The position numbers and the translations under genes are program-made. The notes under the pieces are model-generated. The model was not told the DNA's origin, made no database searches, and saw only the letters and a list, made by a program, of their open reading frames with translations. Below are positions 1 to 6,974 of a stretch of DNA of 18,371 nt, piece after piece. Source of the DNA: Myxococcota bacterium (GTDB lineage Bacteria > Myxococcota_C > UBA6777); contig CAUJFU010000083.1 of assembly GCA_963169055.1 (NCBI GenBank), positions 1 to 18,371 on the forward strand, written 5' to 3'. Numbering within the stretch: the first letter of the stretch is position 1; each line of letters starts with the position of its first letter.

Positions 1-146
1 TGGTGGGGTTCCACCCCACGCCCCGCAAGGGAGCGCGGCGCCCTTGACCCCGTGTTTGGCGCACAGATCACTGCTTTCCAAACCAACGACGCTCTCGCTT
101 GAAGCGGCGCGAACACGGGGTTTTTTTGTCAACTGCGTAAGTCCTA
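1..146 (+). repeat. Structured intergenic repeat, copy 1 (5' end cut by window)
   Basis: First of three related elements in the window; the others are at 3392-3522 (+) and 18079-18228 (-). Hairpin 1 is GTGGGGT (3-9) with ACCCCAC (13-19). Hairpin 2 is CAAGGG (26-31) with CCCTTG (41-46). A long-range stem joins ACCCCGTGTT (47-56) to AACACGGGGT (112-121) and runs into seven Ts (121-127), like an intrinsic terminator with a large loop. Bases 79-103 are identical to the matching 25 bases of copy 3 (18121-18145). Similarity to copy 3 continues past the T run to about base 146. It may terminate a gene to the left of the window or be a mobile palindromic element. Confidence 0.8.
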
Positions 147-169
147 TTATTGGTGTGTTTTTTGTGCGC

Positions 170-197
170 TTGACCTTGTGGAAAGGATGCGTACCAT
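170..197 (+). promoter_or_regulatory. Candidate sigma70-type promoter for the GNAT gene
   Basis: TTGACC at 170-175 and TACCAT at 192-197 are separated by 16 bases, about 55 bases upstream of the GTG start at 253. The -35 is good and the -10 is mediocre (4 of 6). It lies just downstream of the T run of repeat copy 1, as expected for a new transcription unit. It is supported only by similarity to the consensus. Confidence 0.35.
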
Positions 198-252
198 CTC
201 CTCTTTACCCAGCGCGTAAGCCCGATATCTCCATCCTACGAGGGAAAAGACC

Positions 253-972
253 GTGCCTAAGAAAAAAACTCCCCCATCCAAGACGTCATCGAAAGAGACA
301 TCATCGAAAGAGACATCATCGAAAGAGACATCATCGAAAGAGATGTCATCGAAAGAGGCATCATCGAAAGAGACATCATCGAAAGAGACATCATCGAAAA
401 GTGGGCTGCGTGTTCGGGCATTGCGCCCCAAAGCCGATCGCAAAGCCATGTCGGCGATCGCCCACCGTCTGCCCGAATGGTTCGACGAAGAAGCGCTCGA
501 AGAGATCGACGAAGATCTCGACGAATGTCCCGGATTTGTCGCTGAGATGGATGGTGTGGGTGTGGGTTTCATTCAATACTACACGCCCGGTTCGATCCCC
601 GCAGCGAGCCGTGTTGAGTTGATCTGGTTGGCGGTTGATCCTGATCATCATGGTGCAGGGATTGGGACCGCGCTGCTCGAACGCCTCGAAAAAGAGTTGG
701 TATCGCTCGATCCCGCTGCCGAAGTGATCGTGTGGACAGAAGCAGAAAGCTCCAAAAGCGAGCATTATGCGAAGACACGGCGGTTTTATCGCAAACATGG
801 CTTTGAGGATTGGTTTATTGATAGCAGCGATATGGAGTATTGGGAGGTTGAGCGCTTGTATATGAAAAAGCGCTTGGGTTCACAAAAGCCCAAGAATACG
901 TACGTTTCTCGTCGAGAAAGAAGGCGAAATCATCACTTCCAACAGAAGCGCGAGCGCGAAGCTTCTGCTTAA
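253..972 (+). CDS. GNAT-family N-acetyltransferase with SSKET-repeat N-terminus
   Basis: A 239-residue protein starting at GTG 253, with GAGGG at 240-244 (8-base spacer). After a lysine-rich MPKKKTPPSK start, residues 12-49 are a tandem SSKET pentapeptide repeat. A GNAT domain follows (about residues 52-212). Motif A is visible as LAVDPDHHGAGIGTALLERL near residues 126-145, in which the H-H-G-A-G-I-G turn would bind the acetyl-CoA pyrophosphate. The later RRFYRKHGFED segment fits the usual GNAT C-terminal region. The last 30 residues are strongly basic (RRERRR). GNAT enzymes transfer an acetyl group from acetyl-CoA to an amine; the substrate cannot be told here. The repeat is flexible and rich in Ser, Lys and Thr, so it is probably an unstructured linker or tail. 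The stop overlaps that of the convergent FHA-like gene. Confidence 0.85.
   Translation: MPKKKTPPSKTSSKETSSKETSSKETSSKEMSSKEASSKETSSKETSSKSGLRVRALRPKADRKAMSAIAHRLPEWFDEEALEEIDEDLDECPGFVAEMDGVGVGFIQYYTPGSIPAASRVELIWLAVDPDHHGAGIGTALLERLEKELVSLDPAAEVIVWTEAESSKSEHYAKTRRFYRKHGFEDWFIDSSDMEYWEVERLYMKKRLGSQKPKNTYVSRRERRRNHHFQQKREREASA
286..400 (+). repeat. 15-bp tandem repeat (7 full units plus a partial one) inside the GNAT gene
   Basis: The unit TCATCGAAAGAGACA begins at 286, 301, 316, 331, 346, 361 and 376, with a partial unit at 391-400. Units 4 (ending ATG) and 5 (GGCA) carry point changes; the other five are identical. Each unit encodes five residues (SSKET/M/A), so gain or loss of units keeps the reading frame. 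The array has no stop codons in several frames, which produces long false ORFs on both strands. Confidence 0.95.
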
Positions 973-1523
973 AGGGAGTGGTGGTGGAAGTGTGTGGAGT
1001 GTGCGGTGGGGGGGGGAGTGGAGGGGAGGACGCGTGCGAAGCCGAGGGGGATATCTTCGGAGCGGGTGAGGTTCCAACGGCGTTGGAAGGGAGAAGAAGA
1101 GTCCCAAGGTCGGGGTTGATGAGACCAACGGGCACAGATTTGAAGTTGATCGAGATGGAGGTAGAGGGCGGCTCCGAGGGGGAGTTGCAAGCGGTAGCCT
1201 TGTGGTGTGGGGTGGATCTTGTGGGTGTGTTTGAGTTCATCGAGGCACTGCCATGTTTTGCCGCGCTGTAGAAAGCCTCGCATGGTGGAGGTGAATTGGA
1301 TCAGGGCGCCTTTGGGGTGGAATTGAACGAGAGTGAAGTGATCCATCGGAAGGAGGGGAGTTTCGAGGGCAAAGTCATTTTGGGCAGAGCGACCGATGGA
1401 GAAGGATTGTCCGTATTCAAGGGAAGTTTGATAGAGGATCGTATCGTGTAGGCGAAATTGGAGTTCAAGGGATGGGCCTTGTTCAGCGGGGATACCGAGG
1501 AATTGGTGTAGCCATGTGTTCAT
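969..1523 (-). CDS. FHA-like domain protein (short, possibly an N-terminal module of an AgmX/Glt-type protein)
   Basis: A 184-residue protein. I place the start at ATG 1523 because GGAGG (1533-1537 on the complement) lies 9 bases upstream; an in-frame ATG at 1547 has no such site. Residues about 20-120 look like an FHA beta-sandwich: YGQSFSIGRSAQNDFAL carries the Gly44-Arg45 pair, followed by MDHFTLVQF around His62. FHA domains bind phosphothreonine peptides in signalling, but some of the recognition residues are not obvious here, so binding is uncertain. From memory, the layout resembles the N-terminal domain of myxobacterial AgmX/Glt-type envelope proteins, without their long repeats and C-terminal domain. 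No signal peptide or membrane segment is seen. The tail is low-complexity (Pro, His, Ser) and includes a C9 run in the coding strand. The stop overlaps the GNAT stop (969-972). Confidence 0.65.
   Translation of the reverse strand: MNTWLHQFLGIPAEQGPSLELQFRLHDTILYQTSLEYGQSFSIGRSAQNDFALETPLLPMDHFTLVQFHPKGALIQFTSTMRGFLQRGKTWQCLDELKHTHKIHPTPQGYRLQLPLGAALYLHLDQLQICARWSHQPRPWDSSSPFQRRWNLTRSEDIPLGFARVLPSTPPPTAHSTHFHHHSL
1008..1016 (+). repeat. G9 homopolymer in a G-rich stretch
   Basis: Nine consecutive Gs on the + strand (C9 in the FHA-like coding strand), inside a longer G-rich segment (about 1004-1029) with several further GG to GGGG runs. Such a tract is prone to slippage and could form a G-quadruplex on the + strand. 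It falls about 15 codons before the end of the FHA-like gene. Confidence 0.8.
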
Positions 1524-1779
1524 CGAAGAAAGCCTCCATCGAACCATCGTGGTTGGGTGTGGGGAGGGAGAGCTGAGTGCGATTTTCCCTTTTGGAGAGC
1601 AATGATGGACGGCAAGAGAGCGAAAGAACGTGTTGGGAACGACGAACAGGGTATGTGCGTGGTTCGCGCACAGTTGTTTTTGTTAGCGCGAGAGGGGGTG
1701 GTGTGTCAAGTTGTACGGTGGTGGGGGTTGGCGTGTGGTGGGAGTGTGGGTTAAAGAAAGAAGGTGTGAGAGGTGCGGT
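1524..1779. promoter_or_regulatory. Divergent intergenic region between the FHA-like gene and the FadL-like gene
   Basis: It should hold promoters for both neighbours, but I see no convincing -35/-10 pair. An inverted repeat, TGTGCG (1654-1659) with CGCACA (1667-1672), has a 7-base loop and could be an operator. The right part (about 1690-1750) is extremely G/T-rich on the + strand. No gene is supported here. Confidence 0.4.
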
Positions 1780-3375
1780 ATGCCCAAGGAGTTGTGTGCG
1801 AGGGGCGTTTGGGTGAGGCGTTGTATCATCGGTCGGTGGGAGTTTGAATTGGTCGGTCGGCGGTTGTTTTTTTTGTGCGTGTGGTGTGTGTGTTGGGGGT
1901 GGAGTGCGCGAGCAGAAGGGCAATTGTTGCAGTATCAGGATCTGATCGTGGGGCAGCGTGCGTTGGGGATGGGTGGGGCGTTTACCGCGATCGCGGATGA
2001 TCCGACGGCGGGGTTTTACAATCCGGCGGGGTTGTCGCAACTGCGCCAATTGCAGTTAGAAGTGAGTTTGCCGATCTATGGGTTAGAGTATCGGATACGC
2101 CACAAGGGCTTGAAGCTGGTGAACAGTGACGCGACAACGAATTTGCAACACTTGAGCTTGACAAGTATTCCAGCATCTGTGGGGATTGCGACGTTGTTTG
2201 GCCCGAAGGATGAATCGGGGCGCCCTGTATGGGGGGCGGGGTTTTCGATCTTGGTGCCTTGGCAGTTGCGGGAGCATTTGGAAGAGGGCTTGGATGCGGG
2301 AAATGCAGGGCAAGTGATGTATGTTTTGCAGCGTCAACAACAAGTGTTGTTGGCAGGGCCGACGCTATCGAGGCGATTTGGCACCGTATCGCTCGGTATA
2401 TCGGCGTATTATGCGCATCAGCTTTATCATTGGATCGTGTCACAAGGCGGAACGGAGGGGAGTTGCCAACAAGGAGTGTGTCGCCAAAATGAGGCATACA
2501 GTCTGAACAGTACGCTGCTTTCGGTCTCTGGGAGTTTGCAAGTGCGTTTGGGGTTATTGTGGGAGATCAACCCGCGATGGCGTTTGGGGTGGATGGCGAG
2601 TTTGTCTTCGTTTCGTTTGTTTGGTTTGGGGACGTTTCGTTTGCAGCGGCATCGCTTTTCGGTTGTGCCGAACGCTCCGACGACGACGGAAACACGGTTG
2701 ATCGAGAAAGAAAACATTGGTGCGCAGCCTCCCTTGCCGTGGGAGTTTCGGATCGGAACCTCATGGCGTCCAAACGAGAGGTTGTTGTTTGCGGTGGATC
2801 TTTCGTTTTATCTCCCACAAGAATTTGATATCCTCGATCCCGCCCAGATGACGGCTCAAGACGTCGAGTTGTTTGCGTATCCCAACCGTGTGCGGCGCAA
2901 CTTTGTGATGAACGTGAACGTGGGTGGTGAAGTCTATCTCACGCCGACGATCCCTTGGCGTTTTGGGGTGTACACCAACCTGACCGCCGCAAGTCGTGTG
3001 GTGTTGGGGCTGAGCAATCCAACCGTGTCGATCGAGCCCGATACAGCGGGATGTAATCTTCGGGCTTGTGTGCCGTACCTCAACGGGATCGGAATGACGA
3101 CAAGCGTTGGTTTGAAAGTGGGGCGGGGTTCTGTCAACCTCGGTTTGAATGTGGCGTATGGGTTCGGTTATGTCCAACGTAGCCGCGTTTCAAGCGCGCA
3201 AGCCTACGAATGGGCAAGCACTGATCAAGTCTTTGTGTATTTGTATCTATCGGGGGCTGTCGAAGCCCTTGGTTTCAGCTTCTTGGAACTGTTCAAGGCT
3301 CTACAAAAAGATCCGACGCTGAAAAAATTATTTGATGGAGCCTCGACCTCACGTCCCACAACAAAACCTCGATAA
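1780..3375 (+). CDS. FadL/OmpP1-like outer-membrane beta-barrel protein
   Basis: A 531-residue protein from ATG 1780, with GAGAGG 6 bases upstream. GTG 1813 (GAGGGG upstream) and TTG 1849 (GGGAG upstream) are alternative starts that give a shorter, more normal signal peptide. The signal segment is RRLFFLCVWCVCWGWSARA, with likely cleavage after Ala-Arg-Ala. The mature N-terminus, with RALGMGGAFTAIADDPTAGF followed by YNPAGLSQL, is the hallmark of the OmpP1/FadL/TodX and PorV-type family. The rest alternates hydrophobic and polar residues, as in beta-strands (GFSILVPW, VSLGISAYYAH, RFGVYTNLTA, VGLKVGRGSVNLGLNVAYGFGY). FadL-family barrels import fatty acids or other hydrophobic compounds across the outer membrane; PorV-type relatives act in protein secretion, so substrate and role are open. 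It is followed by repeat copy 2, a likely terminator. It may cooperate with the lipoproteins downstream (inference). Confidence 0.75.
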   Translation: MPKELCARGVWVRRCIIGRWEFELVGRRLFFLCVWCVCWGWSARAEGQLLQYQDLIVGQRALGMGGAFTAIADDPTAGFYNPAGLSQLRQLQLEVSLPIYGLEYRIRHKGLKLVNSDATTNLQHLSLTSIPASVGIATLFGPKDESGRPVWGAGFSILVPWQLREHLEEGLDAGNAGQVMYVLQRQQQVLLAGPTLSRRFGTVSLGISAYYAHQLYHWIVSQGGTEGSCQQGVCRQNEAYSLNSTLLSVSGSLQVRLGLLWEINPRWRLGWMASLSSFRLFGLGTFRLQRHRFSVVPNAPTTTETRLIEKENIGAQPPLPWEFRIGTSWRPNERLLFAVDLSFYLPQEFDILDPAQMTAQDVELFAYPNRVRRNFVMNVNVGGEVYLTPTIPWRFGVYTNLTAASRVVLGLSNPTVSIEPDTAGCNLRACVPYLNGIGMTTSVGLKVGRGSVNLGLNVAYGFGYVQRSRVSSAQAYEWASTDQVFVYLYLSGAVEALGFSFLELFKALQKDPTLKKLFDGASTSRPTTKPR

Positions 3376-3391
3376 GATCGGCGTTGTGGGA

Positions 3392-3522
3392 TGATTTGTG
3401 TGGGGCGCTGCCCCACGCCCTGCAAGGGACTGTCGCCCCTTGACCCCGTGTTGGCGGGGTGATCGGTGGTGTTTCAAACAAACAGCACAGCCGCTTGAAG
3501 TGTGGCGAACACGGCTTTTTTT
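3392..3522 (+). repeat. Structured intergenic repeat, copy 2
   Basis: Same organisation as copy 1. Hairpin 1 is GTGGGGC (3400-3406) with GCCCCAC (3410-3416). Compared with copy 1, the pair closing the loop is C-G instead of T-A, a compensatory change. Hairpin 2 is CAAGGG (3423-3428) with CCCTTG (3437-3442). The long-range stem and T run are listed as a terminator. The inner segment has diverged from copies 1 and 3. The element lies between the FadL-like gene and the convergent lipoprotein gene. Confidence 0.85.
3446..3522 (+). terminator. Probable intrinsic terminator of the FadL-like gene (part of repeat copy 2)
   Basis: CCGTGTT (3446-3452) can pair with AACACGG (3508-3514), one base before seven Ts (3516-3522). 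The intervening 55 bases include a TTCAA...TTGAA inner stem. The loop is much larger than in a classic terminator, so efficiency is uncertain, but the position about 70-145 bases after the stop codon at 3375 fits. Confidence 0.5.
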
Positions 3523-3550
3523 GAGATGCCATACGAAATCCGCCCATCCA

Positions 3551-4225
3551 TTAGGAGGGTTTGAGTCGGAGGGCTTGGAGGAAATTTTGGAGGGTTTGGT
3601 GGAGATCGTCGAAATTTTCGGGTGATTGGGCTTTTGTGCTGATACGCAGGCTGATCAGATAGCGTGTGAGGGGACGTTGTGCGAGGACGAGGACTTCTTC
3701 GCGGGCGAATCGTGGATCACGGAGTGGGAACGCCAACCAGACCGCAGCATCGGCTTGAAAAAAGGCCGTCCGTTTGGGATGAAGGGTCTGCGATTGGATA
3801 TCTTTGGTGGGGACTCCGCGCCGTTCGGCATAAGCGATGCCGTAGCGCAAGAGCCAAGGGGCATCAAGGGCTTCTTCGGGGGTACTTTCGGCGAGCAAGG
3901 GATCTTTGCGGATCTGGATCTCGACCAGCGATGTGGGATTTTGCAAGATCACCTCAAAGCGCGTTCCAAAAGGATCGGGATCAAGAGCCAGAAAGCGCAG
4001 CGTGGTTTGCGGTGGGGTACAAAAGCGCAAGCCTGTGCGTTGGTCGTAAAAGCGGGTGCATTGGGGTTCGTCGTGAAGTTGAAAAGGGATCGCGATCGGT
4101 TTTTTTTGTTGGGTGGAAGAGGTCGCGCAACTGACGAAACAAAACGCAAGGATTACAAGCCCGAACAAGCAGAGAACAACGGGCGTAAGGATGGGCTTTT
4201 GGGAGAGGATTCGCAGGGATAGCAT
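3551..4225 (-). CDS. Small lipoprotein, possibly with a PsbP/DUF1795-like domain
   Basis: A 224-residue protein with the start chosen at ATG 4225, which gives a clean lipoprotein signal: MLSLRILSQKP, then a hydrophobic core and a lipobox ending FVSC at Cys33. The open frame extends upstream to 4483, but that part overlaps the divergent gene and is unlike coding sequence. Only a weak ribosome-binding site is visible. The mature part (about residues 45-224) alternates strands and ends in a helix (DDLHQTLQNFLQALRL). The layout TGLRFCTPP, then strand-rich sequence, then LISLRIST before the final helix recalls PsbP/DUF1795-type domains, a guess from pattern only. Residue +2 is Ala, consistent with outer-membrane sorting. 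It is divergent from the BPI-like lipoprotein gene, with only 142 bases between the starts, so shared regulation is likely. Confidence 0.7.
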   Translation of the reverse strand: MLSLRILSQKPILTPVVLCLFGLVILAFCFVSCATSSTQQKKPIAIPFQLHDEPQCTRFYDQRTGLRFCTPPQTTLRFLALDPDPFGTRFEVILQNPTSLVEIQIRKDPLLAESTPEEALDAPWLLRYGIAYAERRGVPTKDIQSQTLHPKRTAFFQADAAVWLAFPLRDPRFAREEVLVLAQRPLTRYLISLRISTKAQSPENFDDLHQTLQNFLQALRLKPS

Positions 4226-4367
4226 TGACAGGTGATTTCTTTCTCGACTACTGTGGGAGACTGATCTGTCGTGCGTAAGGTCTACCCCGCGCAAAAGTAT
4301 CTGTCGAGGGGTTAACCCATCGCTCTCCCTTATGTTTGAACGGCATTTTTGTGGCAAGGAGGTTTTT
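4226..4367. promoter_or_regulatory. Divergent promoter region for two lipoprotein genes
   Basis: It contains the perfect palindrome GGGTTAACCC (4309-4318), 50 bases before the + gene. The strong ribosome-binding site AAGGAGG (4356-4362) lies 5 bases before ATG 4368 and decides that start. A weak promoter-like pair for the + gene is TTGACA (4225-4230) and TACTGT (4249-4254), with an 18-base spacer. The palindrome could be an operator serving both genes. Confidence 0.45.
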
Positions 4368-6974
4368 ATGAAGCGCATGGATTTTCGGATAGCCTTTTTT
4401 GGGCTGGCCATGCTTCTCGCGAGTTGTTCGGGAAGTGGCTTGGGGTGCGGGGGATGTGCCTCGACGTGTGGGGGAGATCCCAATTACAAATTCCAAGGAA
4501 CCCCTCTTGCCAACGGTATTCGTACACGGATTACACAGCAAGGTTTTGACTTTATCGCACAAAACCTCAAACCGATCATCGAAGCGGTGTTGGCGAAAGC
4601 AGGTCAACAGCTCGATTGTAGCGGCACAGGGATCGTGATTCCTGATCAGGCATTGGGCAATTCCCCCCAAGGATCGGGCGTAAAGCCCGACGGAAACAAC
4701 TGCACCACCACCGTCAAAGGACTCAGCGCGGGTTGTACAGGACCACTGCCTGCAAGCGGTGATTTTTGGTACTACGCCGCCCTGAAGGGCAACAACTTTT
4801 GCGGTCGTCTCGAAACCAACTCGCTCAAGATCACCCTCAACGAAACCGACAACAGCGTGACGCTGGGCTTTTCGATCCCAGAGATCCAAGTGCGCAGCAA
4901 AAGCCCTGAATTGGGTGTTTGCGGGATCTATCGCGGAGTGCCTGTGGTGGGCGGCGATGCTTGTGGTTACGTCCAAACCATCCTTACCAACGTCGAGATG
5001 AAACTGACGAACCTATCGGGAACCATCAAGTTTCAGTTTGTCTCTGACCCCGCCACAGGAAAAGTCGGGATGAAGGTGGCCCCCAACGGGATCAATATCG
5101 GCGGAAACACCCGCTTTACTATGAAAGCAGGCTGCCAAAACCTCACCATCGGATTGATCAAGATCCTCGGCCAAGAAGTCAAAATCAACCTTGGTTCGAC
5201 CTTTTGCAACACCATCGTGGGTGTTCTCGTTGGCGCGATTAACGGAACCCAGTTCCTCCAGCCTTTGATCTTCCGCGCATTAAACGGCGTGATCGAAAAT
5301 CAAGTCAAACAATTTGACCTACTCGCGGAAGCCAAGGCCGAGATGCAGATTCCGCTCGCCCCGATTGTGGGCGGTTTTGGTATCCCCGGTCTCGATCGTG
5401 CCACGCCGCTTGGTTTGTTGATGCGCCCCGGAACACAGCTAGGTGTGGTCAGTGGCGGTTTGAATCTCGGCATGGATACGGGCTTTGAAGCAAGCCCCAA
5501 CAACAAATGCGTGCCGCTGCGCCCTGAACCTCAAGACAAACCTTCCGCAACACCCGCACTCAACGGACAATATCACCTTGCGGCCTCGCTTTCCAAAGCC
5601 GCCACCAATCGCATGATGTGGGCCGTCTATCAAACAGGTCTGTTGTGCATCCGCATCAATTCCTCGGATGTTCATAAACTGAGCGGCGGAGCCTTCCCCC
5701 TGAATGCCGGGATCTTCTCGTTGCTTGCGCCCAACCTGACCAAGCTCGTCCCCCAAGATGCGCCCGTTATGCTTGAGCTTCAACCCACCCAAGCCCCCAA
5801 AGTCCAGTTCGGTACAGGCCAACAAGTCGGCGGCAAAACCGATTCGACCCTGCAATTGTATGTTCCCGATATGGGGATCTCGCTGTCGGTGTTGTTGCAT
5901 GATCGATTTGTTCGGTTGTTCCGCCTTGTTGTGGATATGGATCTTGGCCTTTCGCTGATCGCAACGCCGAACAATTCGCTCGAAGCGGCTTTCGATACGG
6001 ATCGTCTGAACCTCCAAAACGCCCGTGTTGAACAAGCCAATCTCGTCGATGCAAGCGATATCAACAGCCTCTTGCCCACCTTGTTGACCTTGATCACCCA
6101 AGTCCTCGGAACCAACAAGATCAGCTTCCCGATCGATATCTCGGACAGCATCTCCAAAGCCCTCGGCGTGCCGATCACCATCAACATCGACGGGATCACT
6201 CGCGACGGTGTTGGCAAGGACTGGCTGACCTTGGCGTTGACGATGAAGTATTCGGGCAGCGTGCCGCTGTTGCCGCGTCCGATGACCACTGCACAACTCG
6301 ACACCCAAAACCCCGGCTGGACCAAGACGATCAATGGAAAACTGAGCCCCACGGGAGAAGTTCGTCTGTTTGTTCCTCAATACCTCGGACCTCACGAACT
6401 TGAGTATCAATACTTTGTGGATTATGGCGCATGGTCGGGCTTCCACACCGCGCCCGATGGCGTGTTGACAGTCCGCAACCGCTTCCTCAACTTGCTCGGA
6501 AAGCACACCGTGTATCTACGCGCCCGTCTCAAGGGCGAATACCGCTCGCTCGAAGAAGAACCCGTCAAAGTCGAATTCACGTTCGACCCAATCGCGCCCC
6601 AATTGAAACTCACCCAAAAAGACGGTGTGTTGCACGTGGTGGGCAACGACGCTGTTTCTTCTCGCGAAGAACTCCGCTACGAGGCCAAGATCAACGGTCA
6701 ATGGCAAGAGATCACGGGTGGAACCCTTCCCCTCAAAGAACTCCAACAACCCACCCTCCAAGTCCGTGTGACGGACGCCCAAGGCAACACTCGCCAAGTC
6801 AAGTGGTCCACCGCCCAACAAAGTCTCACTGACGAGCGCACTTCTACCGCTCCCCAACAAGGCCCCACGCAAGCCCCGGCCTTTGGTTGCCATGTCGCCC
6901 CCCAACAAGCCCCACAACTTCCGTTCTGGATGTTGCTCTTGTTGGTCTTGCCTTTCTTCCGCCGCCGCCGCTAA
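4368..6974 (+). CDS. Large lipoprotein with BPI/LBP-like (TULIP) lipid-binding fold and MYXO-CTERM-like tail
   Basis: An 868-residue protein. The lipoprotein signal is MKRMDFRIAFFGLAMLLASC (Cys20), followed by a Cys/Gly-rich stretch with Cys27, Cys30 and Cys34. Residues about 45-390 open with ANGIRTRITQQGFDFIAQNL, close in pattern to the start of animal BPI/LBP (G-x-x-x-R-I-[ST]-Q-x-G-[LF]-D). Residues about 400-640 run ATNRMMWAVYQTGLLCIRIN, then PDMGISLSVL, then a helix SLLPTLLTLITQVL, in the same order as the BPI C-terminal half. TULIP proteins are elongated tubes that bind lipids. Residues about 645-735 and 738-835 look like two Ig-like beta domains (FDPIAPQLKLTQ; VRVTDAQGN). The tail, FGCHVAPQQAP, then WMLLLLVLPFFRRRR, matches the MYXO-CTERM pattern thought to be processed by myxosortases. 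Role proposed: cell-surface lipid or LPS binding or transfer (inference). The stop overlaps the maf start. Confidence 0.75.
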   Translation: MKRMDFRIAFFGLAMLLASCSGSGLGCGGCASTCGGDPNYKFQGTPLANGIRTRITQQGFDFIAQNLKPIIEAVLAKAGQQLDCSGTGIVIPDQALGNSPQGSGVKPDGNNCTTTVKGLSAGCTGPLPASGDFWYYAALKGNNFCGRLETNSLKITLNETDNSVTLGFSIPEIQVRSKSPELGVCGIYRGVPVVGGDACGYVQTILTNVEMKLTNLSGTIKFQFVSDPATGKVGMKVAPNGINIGGNTRFTMKAGCQNLTIGLIKILGQEVKINLGSTFCNTIVGVLVGAINGTQFLQPLIFRALNGVIENQVKQFDLLAEAKAEMQIPLAPIVGGFGIPGLDRATPLGLLMRPGTQLGVVSGGLNLGMDTGFEASPNNKCVPLRPEPQDKPSATPALNGQYHLAASLSKAATNRMMWAVYQTGLLCIRINSSDVHKLSGGAFPLNAGIFSLLAPNLTKLVPQDAPVMLELQPTQAPKVQFGTGQQVGGKTDSTLQLYVPDMGISLSVLLHDRFVRLFRLVVDMDLGLSLIATPNNSLEAAFDTDRLNLQNARVEQANLVDASDINSLLPTLLTLITQVLGTNKISFPIDISDSISKALGVPITINIDGITRDGVGKDWLTLALTMKYSGSVPLLPRPMTTAQLDTQNPGWTKTINGKLSPTGEVRLFVPQYLGPHELEYQYFVDYGAWSGFHTAPDGVLTVRNRFLNLLGKHTVYLRARLKGEYRSLEEEPVKVEFTFDPIAPQLKLTQKDGVLHVVGNDAVSSREELRYEAKINGQWQEITGGTLPLKELQQPTLQVRVTDAQGNTRQVKWSTAQQSLTDERTSTAPQQGPTQAPAFGCHVAPQQAPQLPFWMLLLLVLPFFRRRR

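Noticed and set aside
1-127. Integron attC site or insertion sequence
   Set aside because: The core-site pattern expected for attC is absent and no integrase or transposase is seen.
286-400. CRISPR-like array
   Set aside because: The units are contiguous with no spacers and translate in frame as SSKET.
44-622. Open frames over the SSKET repeat (also 147-572 on the minus strand)
   Set aside because: They are produced by the stop-free 15-bp repeat, encode RKRHH or DDVSF runs with no family motifs, and overlap the well-supported GNAT gene.
5439-6506. 355-residue open frame antisense to the BPI-like gene
   Set aside because: No recognisable family and fully covered by a gene with signal peptide, domains and a strong ribosome-binding site.
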